Assembly (NCBI GenBank): GCA_020638095.1
Contig: JACKJF010000006.1
Coordinates: forward strand, 50,001 to 110,967
Reading direction: 5' to 3'
DNA length: 60,967 nucleotides
DNA from: Hyphomicrobiaceae bacterium
GTDB lineage: Bacteria > Pseudomonadota > Alphaproteobacteria > Rhizobiales > Devosiaceae
The translations under genes and the position numbers were made by a program. Of this stretch, positions 47,261 to 56,727 are shown piece by piece (position 1 is the first letter of the stretch; each line of letters opens with the position of its first letter). The notes below the pieces were generated by a model, which saw nothing but the letters and a program-made list of their open reading frames with translations, was not told where the DNA came from and did no database searches.

Positions 47261-47890
47261 CTGGCTTCCAACCTTTTTGATTCGATCCGCGTCAAACCGC
47301 GCCAGAAGCCCGAGGACAAACCCAAGGGTCCGATCTGCGAGTGGGAGGGCTGCGAAAAGCCTGCCGAGCACCGCGCGCCCAAGGGCCGCGGCGCCGAGGG
47401 TCAGTTTTTCCATTTTTGCACCGAGCACGTGCGCGAATATAACCGCACCTTCAACTATTTCGCCGAGATGAACGACAGCGAGATCGGCGACGAACTCAAA
47501 CGCAACGCCCAGACCGGCGGCCGCCCGACCTGGCAGCAATCGACCAATGGTTCGGCCCGCACACGCTCGGCGCCCCGGACCGCGCGCTCGCGCAAGTTCG
47601 ACGACACCCGCTTCAACGACCCGCTGAACCTCTTCGCCCGCGCCTCGCGCACCCACCGCCACAAGCCGATGACCGAGCGCGAACTGCGCATGGTCGAGGT
47701 CGACCGGCGCGCCTTTGAATCGCTCGGCTTCGAAAACCGCGCGACGCCCGAGGAAATCCGCAAGCGCTACAAGGAACTCGTCAAGAAGCACCACCCCGAT
47801 GCCAACGGCGGCGACAAGGCCTCGGAAGAACGTCTTCGTTCCATCATCACCGCCTATAACCACCTCAAATCCAAGGGATTTCTGGGCTAG
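47261..47890 (+). CDS. J-domain protein with zinc-ribbon-like N-terminus, CTG start
   Basis: A 209-residue DnaJ-domain protein. The N-terminal part holds C-E-W-E-G-C ... FCTEHVREYN, a zinc-ribbon-like Cys set, and the C-terminal J domain (about 145-209) has AFESLGFENRATPEEIRKRYKELVKKHHPDAN with the HPD that activates DnaK. Homology starts at SNLFDSIRVKP, upstream of any ATG or GTG. The only start that fits is CTG at 47261, 8 nt after an AGGAG. The first later start (GTG 47429) would remove the Cys set. A core gene that normally precedes cobS. Confidence 0.85.
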   Translation: MASNLFDSIRVKPRQKPEDKPKGPICEWEGCEKPAEHRAPKGRGAEGQFFHFCTEHVREYNRTFNYFAEMNDSEIGDELKRNAQTGGRPTWQQSTNGSARTRSAPRTARSRKFDDTRFNDPLNLFARASRTHRHKPMTERELRMVEVDRRAFESLGFENRATPEEIRKRYKELVKKHHPDANGGDKASEERLRSIITAYNHLKSKGFLG

Positions 47891-47991
47891 GCCATTTCGC
47901 GTTTTGATGGAATCAAAACGCATGGCCTAGGTCTTTGGATTGTCGCATGTTCGAACCGGAAAACCGCTGCGCACTTTTCCTGAACATGCTC
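47890..47991 (+). repeat. Rhizobiales intergenic repeat, copy B
   Basis: Begins at the last base of the J-domain stop codon and ends TGAACATGCTC. Contains a GTTTTGATGG and AATCAAAACG inverted pair and GTTCGAACCGGAAAACCGCT. It marks the left border of the 48-52 kb accessory insertion. Confidence 0.82.
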
Positions 47992-48133
47992 CAGGTGGCC
48001 TCGCTTTAGCCAAACCGGGTCCCTCTGGCGGAAAAAATCCCGATCCATACCCCCTATATGTGGGGTTCGCCGCGCCGAGGTTGCGCTCATGCTGCTCCTG
48101 TCCACCCAACCAGGGTGGCAAAGGAGGAGCATC

Positions 48134-48646
48134 ATGAAAACATTCATTTCCAACAGACTTCGCATCGCCGCATTGGGACTCGGCCTTGCCGCGGCTGCCG
48201 CCAATGGCGCGACCGCCGGTGAAATCACCAGCAACGCCACCTTCCCCTGGCTCGCCACCGGCACGGTTTACACGGTGACGGGCAATCATCCCTACTTCGT
48301 CGGCGCCTTTTCCGGCATCTACCTGTTCGAGGATGAAGCCTCGCCGCTGCACCACGCGGCCATCCAGTGCCCCGGCTTCAATGATATCGGGGTCAGTGCC
48401 GCCGGTTACTGCAACGCCACCGACGCGGCCGGGGACCAACTCTTTCTCACCTGGTCATGTGAAGCTGCGGCTCCTCCAGCCGGCGGACTTGCTGCCTGCG
48501 ATGGCACGGCCAAATTTGTCGGTGGAACCGGCAAGTTTGCCGCCGCGTCTGGTTCAGCGCACATGTTCGGCGTCACGGTCGCAGTCAATCCGGACGGGAC
48601 AACCGCAGGTTATACCGACCTGACCGGCTTCGACCTGACCTACTGA
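48134..48646 (+). CDS. Small secreted protein, paralog 1
   Basis: A 170-residue exported protein of unknown function. Signal peptide MKTFISNRLRIAALGLGLAAAAANGATA. The mature beta-rich domain has four Cys (QCPGF, YCNA, WSCE, AACDG) that all have counterparts in the next gene, suggesting two disulfides. The motif FVGGTGKFAAASGSAHMF resembles small lipocalin-like/AOC-barrel secreted proteins. AGGAGG precedes the ATG. Upstream, ACCCC n8 GGGGT (48049-48066) may be an operator half-site pair. Confidence 0.72.
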   Translation: MKTFISNRLRIAALGLGLAAAAANGATAGEITSNATFPWLATGTVYTVTGNHPYFVGAFSGIYLFEDEASPLHHAAIQCPGFNDIGVSAAGYCNATDAAGDQLFLTWSCEAAAPPAGGLAACDGTAKFVGGTGKFAAASGSAHMFGVTVAVNPDGTTAGYTDLTGFDLTY

Positions 48647-48660
48647 CCGGGGGGAAACCA

Positions 48661-48716
48661 CATCCCGGCGCTATCCGTGCCGGGATGCGGGACAAATATT
48701 CAGTTATTTGTTCTTA
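48661..48716 (+). terminator. Double hairpin after paralog 1
   Basis: CATCCCGGC/GCCGGGATG (9 bp; 48661-48687) is followed by ACAAATA/TATTTGT (7 bp; 48692-48711) and TCTTAC. A terminator without a clear U-tract. Confidence 0.5.
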
Positions 48717-48840
48717 CTATGTTGTGTATTGGAATTGTGAATAACATGCGTTAACTTTTCCAAATTCGCCTGCTCGTATTTGCCCGACGCCATGCCAACA
48801 AGACCCGCGCCCATATGCGCCAGAATTCGGGACCTCTGAC

Positions 48841-49386
48841 ATGCACGAAGATCAGGCCATGTTCCTGCAATCCGCCACCACGTCTGTCGTCGGCTTTGCC
48901 CGTCTGGTCGCCACCCCGCTCGCATCGGCGGACGGAATGACCTTCACCTGGCTCGCCATCGGTGTTCCCTTGGCAACCGTCGCTTCGGGCCATGATTATT
49001 ACGGATCCTACACCGGCGCGCTCATTTTCACCGATGAGGGCTCGCCGCTCCAGCACGCCGTGGTGCAATGTCCCGGCTTTCGCGGCCACGAACTCTCCCA
49101 GGAAGGCATTTGCACCCTTTTTTCACCCGACGGCGAACAGGTCTTCGTGAAGTGGCAATGTTCGCCCACCCCGCCGCCGCCCGGCGCCATCGCCGCCTGC
49201 GACGGTGACGCCGAGATTGTCGGCGGCTCGGGCCAATACCGCAACGCCAGCGCCAAGGGCAGCTTTCGCGCCGTCATCGCCAAACGCTTCCCCGACGGTT
49301 CGCTCCAGGGCTATTCCGAATTCGAATTCAGCCCGCGGGTTTACACGTTTCCCCTCACGCGATCGCCCGGCTTTCAAGACGAGTGA
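48841..49386 (+). CDS. Small secreted-type protein, paralog 2
   Basis: A 181-residue paralog of the previous gene: FTWLAIGV, GALIFTDEGSPLQHAVVQCPGF, ICTLFSPDGEQVFVKWQC, IAACDGDAEIVGGSGQYRNAS, GSLQGYSEFEF. The four Cys are conserved. Its N-terminus (MHEDQAMFLQSATTSVVGFARLVATPLASADG) is a poor signal peptide, so export is less sure, and the start may be wrong. The C-terminus runs 13 or so residues past the paralog's end, over the antisense of the LuxR gene's last codons (32-bp overlap). An AT-rich 194-bp region precedes it. Confidence 0.62.
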   Translation: MHEDQAMFLQSATTSVVGFARLVATPLASADGMTFTWLAIGVPLATVASGHDYYGSYTGALIFTDEGSPLQHAVVQCPGFRGHELSQEGICTLFSPDGEQVFVKWQCSPTPPPPGAIAACDGDAEIVGGSGQYRNASAKGSFRAVIAKRFPDGSLQGYSEFEFSPRVYTFPLTRSPGFQDE

Positions 49387-50659
49387 CGATCTTGGCCAGT
49401 TCCGCCTGCCGCCCGATGCCGAGCTTGTCGAAGATGAGCTTGAGCGCCGAGCGGACCGTGTTGACCGAAAGCTCGAGATCCCCGGCCGCTTCGGCCGGCG
49501 AACGCCCCGCCCCGACGAGCGCGGCAATCTTCGCCTCGGCCTCAGTCAGCCCGAGAAGGCGGAGCGGCTCCATGGCGTTTCGCCGGATGTCTGCCGACGG
49601 ATCGTCCAGAAAAACGATAAGCTTGCCGCTCCCCGAGACCGTGTCGTCCAGCGCCATGGCTTGGGCAATGATAAAGCGTTCGCCGTCGGCCGATCTAAGG
49701 CTTATTTGTTCGGAAACGGCTCCCGGAGCCATCGCGGCGTGCTGAATGATGAGGTCAAGGGATTTGCCCTCTTCCTGCCGCACGGATTTGAGCTGCCCGT
49801 GCGCCACTTGAAGCCGGCCCGATTCCACCAATTGTGAAGCAGCCGAGTTCATGCGCACGAGTCGACCGAACGGATCGACGATGGCCGCGCCCCGCCCCAT
49901 GCGCGCGAACATCTCGATCAGTCCGAGCCCTTCGACATCGCGGCTGTGATTGTCGTTTTCCGCCCCAAGTCTCTGAGGCGCAGGAATAGTCATGGTCAGA
50001 TTGCGGACCAAGCTCGGCCAGACAAACTCCTCGGGCTCAATCAGATGGACAAGTTTTTCTGCACCTGGAAGAAATTCCACTGATCGGGGCGCAATGGGAA
50101 TGAAGTCCGCTTCGTATGAAATCGCCCACACATTGAACCCCTCACCTTCAGGGTTGCGCCCGATATAGCGATGGATGCCCATCAGGTGTGTGGCTTCTTC
50201 GCGTGTAACATCCGCATCAAAACGCGCCACCAGTTGATCGCCGAAATAACCTTCACCCCAAGCGCGATCCCCTTCGCGGCCCTGGCGCGCATGTCCGAGA
50301 CGGAAATTGGAGTTGTAGCGTTCGGTCATGACCTTGCCGCCAAGGTCCGAATAAAGGCCGGAATGCATGTACATGGCCGGCGAACCATCTGGGGAATCAT
50401 ACCCTTCGACTTCCAAGGCCATGAAGAAGGCCGAATAGGGTGCGATGCCCCAGCCGCTATTGACCTGATAAACCGAGATCGGCCCCCAGCAGCTTTTGTT
50501 GGGTTTGAGACCAGGCGGAAAGATACGCGCCACCGCCTCGGGTTTGAACCGGCACATGATGTAGATCATGTCGATGTCCGTCAGCTGGTAGGGCGGATCA
50601 AGCGCCAAACTGTGGCTTCGCTCCCGCCTGACGTTCATGATATCTTTCTGCAATAGCAT
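49355..50659 (-). CDS. LuxR-type regulator with acetoacetate-decarboxylase-like sensor domain, copy 1
   Basis: A 434-residue one-component regulator. Residues about 20-240 read like an acetoacetate-decarboxylase-like barrel (DPPYQLTDIDMIYIMCRFKPEAVARIFPPGLKPNKSCWGPISVYQVNSGWG, ...YMHSGLYSDLGGKVMTERY), which in this family is a ligand-binding fold; the Schiff-base Lys of the enzyme is not obvious. A PAS-like part (about 255-365; GAAIVDPFGRLVRMNSAASQLV) and a LuxR helix-turn-helix (about 368-430; [45 protein letters not shown]) follow. The start is uncertain (ATG 50659 or 50638). Its 3' end overlaps the secreted-protein gene. Confidence 0.75.
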   Translation of the reverse strand: MLLQKDIMNVRRERSHSLALDPPYQLTDIDMIYIMCRFKPEAVARIFPPGLKPNKSCWGPISVYQVNSGWGIAPYSAFFMALEVEGYDSPDGSPAMYMHSGLYSDLGGKVMTERYNSNFRLGHARQGREGDRAWGEGYFGDQLVARFDADVTREEATHLMGIHRYIGRNPEGEGFNVWAISYEADFIPIAPRSVEFLPGAEKLVHLIEPEEFVWPSLVRNLTMTIPAPQRLGAENDNHSRDVEGLGLIEMFARMGRGAAIVDPFGRLVRMNSAASQLVESGRLQVAHGQLKSVRQEEGKSLDLIIQHAAMAPGAVSEQISLRSADGERFIIAQAMALDDTVSGSGKLIVFLDDPSADIRRNAMEPLRLLGLTEAEAKIAALVGAGRSPAEAAGDLELSVNTVRSALKLIFDKLGIGRQAELAKIVTRLESRAIA

Positions 50660-50690
50660 CCGTTCGTCTTCGACCGTCCCCTCCCTCCCC

Positions 50691-52007
50691 TCACGCAATC
50701 GCCCGGCTTTCAAGACGTGTGACGATCTTGGCCAGTTCCGCCTGCCGCCCGATGCCGAGCTTGTCGAAGATGAGCTTGAGCGCCGAGCGGACCGTGTTGA
50801 CCGAAAGCTCCAGATCCCCGGCCGCTTCGGCCGGCGAGCGCCCCGCCCCGACGAGCGCGGCAATCTTCGCCTCGGCCTCGGTCAGACCCATAAGCCTCAG
50901 CGCCGGCGCGACGGGCATGGTTTCGGGGGCGGCGGATGGATCATCGAGAAAAACCACCGCATTGCCCTCGCCAAACACGCCTTTGTCGAGCGCCATCGCC
51001 TGCGCGACGATGGACCGGCCAAGCTTCACCGACGGGATCACCGTGGCCGGAGAGACCTGATTGCCGTCGCTCCCATCGAGCGTGCGCACAATCTCGCGCA
51101 ATGCAGGTCCGAGGTTTCCGGTGGCCACCCAGTCCGAACCCTCGGGATACTCCCGCACGAGCAGCTCCGCGCGGTTGTTGACGCGCCGGATATGCCCTTC
51201 CCGGTCCACAACGATGGCCGCGCGCCCCATGTGCGAGAACATGTCGACGAGGAGCATCGCACCGTCATTGTCCTCGTCGGGCAATCCGGTCGCACCAAGG
51301 ACCCGCGGCACGCTGAACGTGAACGCGGCGTTGCGCAAAGCGGCGGTCCAATAGAATTCGATTGGCCGAGCGACCCGCAACACGGCCTCGGCGCCGGCGA
51401 AGAATTCAACCTTTTGTTCCGTCAGGTCGGCGAACTCGCCGGTAAAGGTCACCGAAAACTGATGCAAGGCGCCGTCCGCCATGCGACCAACATAATGGTT
51501 GGTACCCGAATAGTGATTGAACGCACCGGCGGCGATGTTCCCGCTCATGCGCATCAATATCTGTTCGTCTTGCCCCACCTCCCCGATCAAGCGGCCATCC
51601 ACCGAATACTGGCGTGACCAGCCCGGCAGGTAATTGCCGTTATAGCGCGACCTGAGGATATCCCCGCCCCGCCCGGAGCACAGTCCACTATGCAGGTACT
51701 GCCTGGGCTGGCCATCAACCGGCGCGTCTCCGGCGATCTCGAACCCCATGATGAAAGCGGTGAAGGGCGCCATACCCCACCCACGTTGAACATTGTAGAT
51801 GGCAATCGTTCCCCACTCGGTGCCCGCCGGCTCCAGTTCGGGGGGAAGAATGCGCCGGATCAGCAGGGGGTCGAAGCGGCCCATGAAGTACATCATGTCG
51901 ATGCCCGACACGTGGTAGGGCGGACCGGAATCGATGCCGCCGCCGCTCGTTTGACGACGCCGGTTGATCTCGAGCTGAAACTTCAGCCGCTCCTCGGCCT
52001 TGTCCAT
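50691..52007 (-). CDS. LuxR-type regulator with acetoacetate-decarboxylase-like sensor domain, copy 2
   Basis: A 438-residue paralog with the same order: ADC-like N-terminus ([54 protein letters not shown]), PAS-like linker ([25 protein letters not shown]), LuxR domain. From [13 protein letters not shown] to LESRAIA the protein equals copy 1, while the sensor halves share only scattered residues. It faces cobS across a 179-bp gap and stops 31 bp from the start of copy 1. Confidence 0.78.
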   Translation of the reverse strand: MDKAEERLKFQLEINRRRQTSGGGIDSGPPYHVSGIDMMYFMGRFDPLLIRRILPPELEPAGTEWGTIAIYNVQRGWGMAPFTAFIMGFEIAGDAPVDGQPRQYLHSGLCSGRGGDILRSRYNGNYLPGWSRQYSVDGRLIGEVGQDEQILMRMSGNIAAGAFNHYSGTNHYVGRMADGALHQFSVTFTGEFADLTEQKVEFFAGAEAVLRVARPIEFYWTAALRNAAFTFSVPRVLGATGLPDEDNDGAMLLVDMFSHMGRAAIVVDREGHIRRVNNRAELLVREYPEGSDWVATGNLGPALREIVRTLDGSDGNQVSPATVIPSVKLGRSIVAQAMALDKGVFGEGNAVVFLDDPSAAPETMPVAPALRLMGLTEAEAKIAALVGAGRSPAEAAGDLELSVNTVRSALKLIFDKLGIGRQAELAKIVTRLESRAIA

Positions 52008-52186
52008 CCGTCCCGCCCCCGCGCGACGCCGTCACACCTCGTCCCCGCGACGAATTAGGTATTGTTCAAACGCGCGCCACATTGCTAGAAGGGCCTTGCC
52101 CTGCGCCACCCATTCCGGCGTACCGCTCCACCGCGTTCACTCACGAACCGATCGACGAAAGCAGCCTCCGAGCTGGTGTAAAGTAC

Positions 52187-53164
52187 ATGACCGAATACAA
52201 GAACCTGCCCGACACAAAATACAGCGCGCGCGATCTTTTTGGCATCGACAGCGACGTGATGGTTTCGGGTTACTCCGAAGTCAATGAGTATGTGCCCCCG
52301 ATCGACCCCGACTACTTGTTCGATCCGGCCACTACTGCCGCGATTATTGCCGGTTTCGAGTTCAACCGCCGCGTCATGGTCCAAGGATACCACGGCACGG
52401 GCAAATCGACCCATATCGAGCAGGTTGCCGCGCGCCTGAAATGGCCGCTCGTGCGCATCAATCTCGATAGCCATGTGAGCCGCATCGATCTGGTCGGCAA
52501 GGACGCCATTGTCGTGCGCAACGGGGTTCAGATCACCGAGTTCCGTGACGGCATGCTGCCCTGGGCCCTGCAGAACAACATCGCCCTCGTCTTCGACGAA
52601 TATGACGCCGGCCGCCCGGACGTGATGTTCGTCATCCAGCGCGTGCTCGAACAGTCCGGCCGCCTGACCCTGCTTGATCAGAACCGGGTCATCACCCCGC
52701 ACCCGGCCTTCCGCATGTTCGCCACCACCAACACGATCGGTCTGGGCGACACGTCCGGCCTCTATCACGGCACCCAGCAGATCAACCAGGGTCAGATGGA
52801 CCGCTGGTCGCTGGTCGTGACGCTGAACTACCTGCCGCATGAAAAGGAAGTCGATATCGTTCTGGCCAAGGCCAAGCACTACCAGACGTCCGAGGGCCAG
52901 AAGATCGTCTCCAACATGGTCCGCATCGCCGACCTCACCCGCGCTGCCTTCATCAATGGCGACCTTTCGACCGTCATGAGCCCGCGCACCGTCATCACCT
53001 GGGCGGAAAATGCCGAGATCTTCGGCGATGTCGGCATGGCCTTCCGCCTGACCTTCCTCAACAAGTGCGACGAGCTCGAACGCCCCGTCGTGGCCGAGTT
53101 CTATCAGCGCGTCTTTGGTGTCGACCTGCCCGAAAGCGCCGCCAATCTGGCAATCTCCGCCTGA
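52187..53164 (+). CDS. cobS: Cobaltochelatase subunit CobS
   Basis: A 325-residue AAA+ subunit of the aerobic cobaltochelatase, which drives cobalt insertion into hydrogenobyrinate diamide for cobalamin. Walker A is [10 protein letters not shown]; Walker B is [14 protein letters not shown]; sensor segment [12 protein letters not shown]. The ATG at 52187 ([18 protein letters not shown]) is chosen from homology; an upstream frame extends 35 codons without homology. CobN is not in the window. Confidence 0.96.
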   Translation: MTEYKNLPDTKYSARDLFGIDSDVMVSGYSEVNEYVPPIDPDYLFDPATTAAIIAGFEFNRRVMVQGYHGTGKSTHIEQVAARLKWPLVRINLDSHVSRIDLVGKDAIVVRNGVQITEFRDGMLPWALQNNIALVFDEYDAGRPDVMFVIQRVLEQSGRLTLLDQNRVITPHPAFRMFATTNTIGLGDTSGLYHGTQQINQGQMDRWSLVVTLNYLPHEKEVDIVLAKAKHYQTSEGQKIVSNMVRIADLTRAAFINGDLSTVMSPRTVITWAENAEIFGDVGMAFRLTFLNKCDELERPVVAEFYQRVFGVDLPESAANLAISA

Positions 53165-53177
53165 GTTGGAGTAGTGG

Positions 53178-55073
53178 ATGGCCCAGCCCCCGGCCAGAAA
53201 ACCCAATTCCGCTTCTGACCCGGCCGCCCTGTTCAAGGCCGCGGTCGGCACGACCGTGCGCACCATCGGGGCGGATGCCGAGCTCGAGGTGACCTTCACC
53301 TCCGACCGCCCGATCATGACGCCCGGCAAGGTGCGGCTCGCCAACCTGCCGCGCATTCCGACCAAACACGACATCATGGTCGCCCGCGGCCAGGCCGACG
53401 CCATGGCCATGCGGGTTGCCGCCCACGACATCAAGACCCACAACCGCCGGGCGCCGCACGACCCCGAAGCGCGCGCCGCCTTCGACGCCCTGGAACAGGC
53501 GCGGGTCGAGGCGCTCGGCTGCCGCCGCATGGCCGGCATGAAGATCAATATCGGCGAAATGCTCGAGGAGCGCCTGTTCCGCGCCAAGCTCGCCCATGTC
53601 ACCGAGAAGGAAGATGCCCCGCTCGCCGAAGCGCTCGGGCTGATGCTGCGGCAAAAGCTGGCCGGCCTGCCGATTCCGAAAAGCGGCCAGGCGGTCGTCG
53701 ATCTCTGGCACAAGCAGATCGAGGAAAAGGCCGCAGGTTCGCTCGACGCCCTTGCCGCCGCCTTCGAGGACCAGGACGAATTCGCCAAGGCGGCCCAGAC
53801 CGTGTTGCGCGACCTCGACCTCGTCGCCGACATGGACTTCTCGGACATGAACGAGGACGACGAGGAGACGGGCGACGATTCCGACGCGTCGGGCGAACGC
53901 GAGGAGGCGACGCCCCAGAAGGGCGACGGCGAAAGCGAGGACGCCGAGGCCGAGGACATGGACGCCAAAAGCGACCAGCCCCAGGAAGGCGAGGCGGATG
54001 TCGAGGATGTCGAGACCTCCGAGCTCGACGACGAGAACATGGTCGACGGCGGTGAGGAACCACCCCCGCCCCAGGAACAGGGGCCGGTCGAATTCGGCTC
54101 GAACCAGCTCAACTACAAGATCTTCACCCAGGCCTTCGACGAAATCGTCTCGGCCAGCGACCTCTGCCCGCCCGAAGAACTCGAGCAGTTGCGCGCCCTG
54201 CTCGACAAGCAGCTCGAAAACCTTGCTGGCGCGGTGGCACGTCTCGCCAACAAGCTGCAGCGCCGCCTGCTCGCCCAGCAGAACCGCGCCTGGCAGTTCG
54301 ACCTCGAAGAAGGCATTCTCGATGCCGCGCGCCTCAGCCGCGTCATCATCGACCCGACCTCGGGCCTCTCCTACAAGATGGAGAGCGACACCGAATTCCG
54401 CGACACCGTGGTCACCCTTCTCATCGACAATTCCGGCTCGATGCGCGGCCGTCCGATCACCATCGCGGCCATCTGCGGCGACATTCTCGCCCGCACACTC
54501 GAACGCTGCGGCGTCAAGGTCGAGATACTGGGCTTCACCACCAGAGCCTGGAAGGGCGGCAAGTCGCGCGAGGCCTGGCTCGAGGCCAACCGCCCGGCCA
54601 ATCCCGGACGGCTCAACGACATCCGCCATATTATCTACAAATCTGCCGACGAACCTTGGCGCCACGCCCGGCGGAATCTCGGCTTGATGATGCGTGAAGG
54701 ATTGCTGAAGGAAAATATCGACGGCGAGGCCCTGCTCTGGGCCCACAAGCGCCTGTTGAGCAGGTCCGAACAGCGCCGGGTATTGATGGTCATTTCCGAC
54801 GGCGCGCCGGTCGACGACAGCACGCAGTCGGTCAATGCCGGGAATTATCTCGAAACGCATCTGCGCAACGTCATCGAGGACATCGAGACGCGCTCGCCGG
54901 TGCAGCTGGTGGCCATCGGCATCGGCCATGACGTGACCCGCTATTATCGCCGGGCGGTAACCCTGCTCGACGCCGAGGAACTGGCCGGTGCGATCACCGA
55001 CCACCTCGCCTCTCTTTTCGAAGAAGAGCCGCCCCATGAGCGCCGGCGCCACGGGCGCCGGCTCGCCGGGTGA
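53178..55073 (+). CDS. cobT: Cobaltochelatase subunit CobT
   Basis: A 631-residue partner of CobS with an acidic middle (about 220-305: [39 protein letters not shown]...) and a C-terminal von Willebrand A domain with the [15 protein letters not shown] and [11 protein letters not shown]. Forms the CobS-CobT chaperone ring. Starts 13 bp after cobS; the stop overlaps the following GTG. Confidence 0.96.
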   Translation: MAQPPARKPNSASDPAALFKAAVGTTVRTIGADAELEVTFTSDRPIMTPGKVRLANLPRIPTKHDIMVARGQADAMAMRVAAHDIKTHNRRAPHDPEARAAFDALEQARVEALGCRRMAGMKINIGEMLEERLFRAKLAHVTEKEDAPLAEALGLMLRQKLAGLPIPKSGQAVVDLWHKQIEEKAAGSLDALAAAFEDQDEFAKAAQTVLRDLDLVADMDFSDMNEDDEETGDDSDASGEREEATPQKGDGESEDAEAEDMDAKSDQPQEGEADVEDVETSELDDENMVDGGEEPPPPQEQGPVEFGSNQLNYKIFTQAFDEIVSASDLCPPEELEQLRALLDKQLENLAGAVARLANKLQRRLLAQQNRAWQFDLEEGILDAARLSRVIIDPTSGLSYKMESDTEFRDTVVTLLIDNSGSMRGRPITIAAICGDILARTLERCGVKVEILGFTTRAWKGGKSREAWLEANRPANPGRLNDIRHIIYKSADEPWRHARRNLGLMMREGLLKENIDGEALLWAHKRLLSRSEQRRVLMVISDGAPVDDSTQSVNAGNYLETHLRNVIEDIETRSPVQLVAIGIGHDVTRYYRRAVTLLDAEELAGAITDHLASLFEEEPPHERRRHGRRLAG

Positions 55074-56071
55074 CGGCCATGCTCAAAAGGGCACTGGCGG
55101 TCTTGCTCGCTGCGGGCCTCGGCCTGCCCGCCCTCGCCCAGCCGGCCCTCATCACCGCGCGCCCGACGACCCTGTTCGACGGCATGCCGCCGGGCATGCC
55201 GGTTCAGGGCCTGATCTGGCGCGGCGGCCTCGTGCTCGACGGACCGGCCGAATTCGGCGGCCTGTCGGGTATCACCTTTCTGGATTCGACCCGCTTTGTC
55301 GCCGTTTCAGACAAGGGCTACTTCGTCACCGGCCGCCTTGAGGTCGGCCCCGACGGCACCCCCGCCAATATCCGCGAGGGCGACATCAGCAGCATCCGCA
55401 ATTCCCACGGCGCCGACCTGCCGGAAAACTACAGCCGCGACGCCGAGGCGGTCGAAACCATCATGCGCGACGGCCAGCCTGCCGCCATCCGGGTCGGGTT
55501 CGAAAACCTGACCCGCGTCGCCGATTTCTCCATCGAGAACTTCCAGCCGGTCGGCGCGGCGCGCGAAGTCGTCATTCCCGACTGGCTCTCGAACCTTCGC
55601 ACCAATGAAAGCCTCGAGGCGGTTTGCATCGCCCCGCCCGCCTCGCCGATCGCGGGTTCGACATTGCTCCTGACCGAAGGGGCGATGACCAATGACGGCG
55701 ACCACTCCGCCTACCTGCTCGGCCACAACGACCGTGGCCCGATCACCCTCGTCGCGTCGCCCGACCTCAGACCCACCGATTGCGCCTTTCTGCCGGACGG
55801 CGACCTGCTCGTGCTCGAACGGGGCACGGCCTTTCTCGCCTTCACCATGCAGATCCGTCGCATCAAGGCCGCCGACGTGAAGCCGGGCGCCCGCATGCGC
55901 GGCGAGATCATCCTCTCCGCCGCCGGCGGCGACATCGACAATATGGAGGGGCTCGGCGTGCGTCAGACCGAGGGCGGCGCGACCCGCATCGTTCTCGTCT
56001 CCGACGACAATTACAATGACTGGGAACGCACCCTCTGGCTCGAATTCGAGCTGCCGCCGGAGAGCCTTTAG
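55070..56071 (+). CDS. Exported phytase-esterase-like protein
   Basis: A 333-residue protein with a signal peptide ([20 protein letters not shown]) and a beta-propeller of the esterase-like phytase family: [42 protein letters not shown], and [30 protein letters not shown]. In the family it hydrolyses phosphoesters or sugar phosphates; the substrate here is unknown. The start is GTG at 55070 overlapping cobT, or ATG at 55079, which gives the clean signal peptide. Confidence 0.87.
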   Translation: MTAMLKRALAVLLAAGLGLPALAQPALITARPTTLFDGMPPGMPVQGLIWRGGLVLDGPAEFGGLSGITFLDSTRFVAVSDKGYFVTGRLEVGPDGTPANIREGDISSIRNSHGADLPENYSRDAEAVETIMRDGQPAAIRVGFENLTRVADFSIENFQPVGAAREVVIPDWLSNLRTNESLEAVCIAPPASPIAGSTLLLTEGAMTNDGDHSAYLLGHNDRGPITLVASPDLRPTDCAFLPDGDLLVLERGTAFLAFTMQIRRIKAADVKPGARMRGEIILSAAGGDIDNMEGLGVRQTEGGATRIVLVSDDNYNDWERTLWLEFELPPESL

Positions 56072-56198
56072 GCGACGGAGCAAGCCGGAGCAATCCAGCA
56101 CCATTCTGGATTGTCACGCTCACATGCGCTCACTCGCAATGACGGCCTAGTCCTCCGCACCGTCCCGGACATCGAGCCGGGACCTCGCGAATCCGCTC

Positions 56199-56213
56199 CT
56201 GACCTCGGGTCAG
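56199..56213. terminator. Short hairpin over the arr stop codon
   Basis: CTGACC-TCG-GGTCAG, perfect 6-bp stem with a 3-nt loop, spans the end of arr. No T-tract follows. Upstream (56104-56185) further palindromes of the intergenic type lie between the phytase-like gene and arr. Confidence 0.4.
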
Positions 56214-56608
56214 TTCAGAATTTCGCCTCTGGCGTTGACCAGTTTTTCGCGCCAGGCGCGGATAGCCTCAGGCGACTGCCTTGACCAGTCCTGCAACTCG
56301 CCCACGATCTTTAGCGGCGCGCTGCTCCGATACGAGCGTGTCGGATTTCCCGGAAGTTTCTTATCGGTGACATTCGGATCGTTTTCAAAATCACCCGTTG
56401 GCTCGACAATATAGACCCGCTCTGGCCCATCGCCCGCCGCCAGAGCTGCCGCCAGCCCCGCTCCATCGGCGAGGGCGGTAAAGTAGATATGGTTCATCAC
56501 CACGTCTGGCCGATAGTTCGAATTGAACCCGGCCGTCAAAAGATCGCCGACCGCGAGGTTGGCCTTTGTGCCGTGGTAAAAGGGACCCCTATCAAGAATT
56601 TTGCTCAT
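56210..56608 (-). CDS. arr: NAD(+)-rifampin ADP-ribosyltransferase
   Basis: A 132-residue Arr enzyme that ADP-ribosylates rifamycins and so blocks RNA polymerase inhibition. It is near full family length. Marks: PFYHGTKANLAVGDLLTAGF, VVMNHIYFTALADGAGLAAALA, VYIVEPTGDFENDPNVTDKKLPGNPTRSYRS and PLKIVGELQDWSRQSPEAIRAWREKLVNARGEILN. No mobile-element gene is beside it, so it looks like an intrinsic environmental copy. Its activity is inferred from sequence only. Confidence 0.93.
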   Translation of the reverse strand: MSKILDRGPFYHGTKANLAVGDLLTAGFNSNYRPDVVMNHIYFTALADGAGLAAALAAGDGPERVYIVEPTGDFENDPNVTDKKLPGNPTRSYRSSAPLKIVGELQDWSRQSPEAIRAWREKLVNARGEILN

Positions 56609-56727
56609 GACTTCAGGTTTTCAACTAGGTTTTCCGGCCGGAAGCCCTTTGGATCCGCCGCCATACCGTCGGACAGGCTCCGCCCGCTTCCCGCACCATC
56701 CCAGACCTGATCCACGACCGCAACCGA

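Noticed and set aside
49123..49527. Two similar basic proteins (one here, one within 50660-50863) in another frame of the regulators
   Set aside because: Their similarity only reflects the near-identical DNA of the two LuxR domains read in a wrong frame.
52085..54112. 675-codon open frame antisense to cobS and cobT
   Set aside because: Serine-rich translation caused by the acidic repeat codons of cobT read backwards; cobST are certain.
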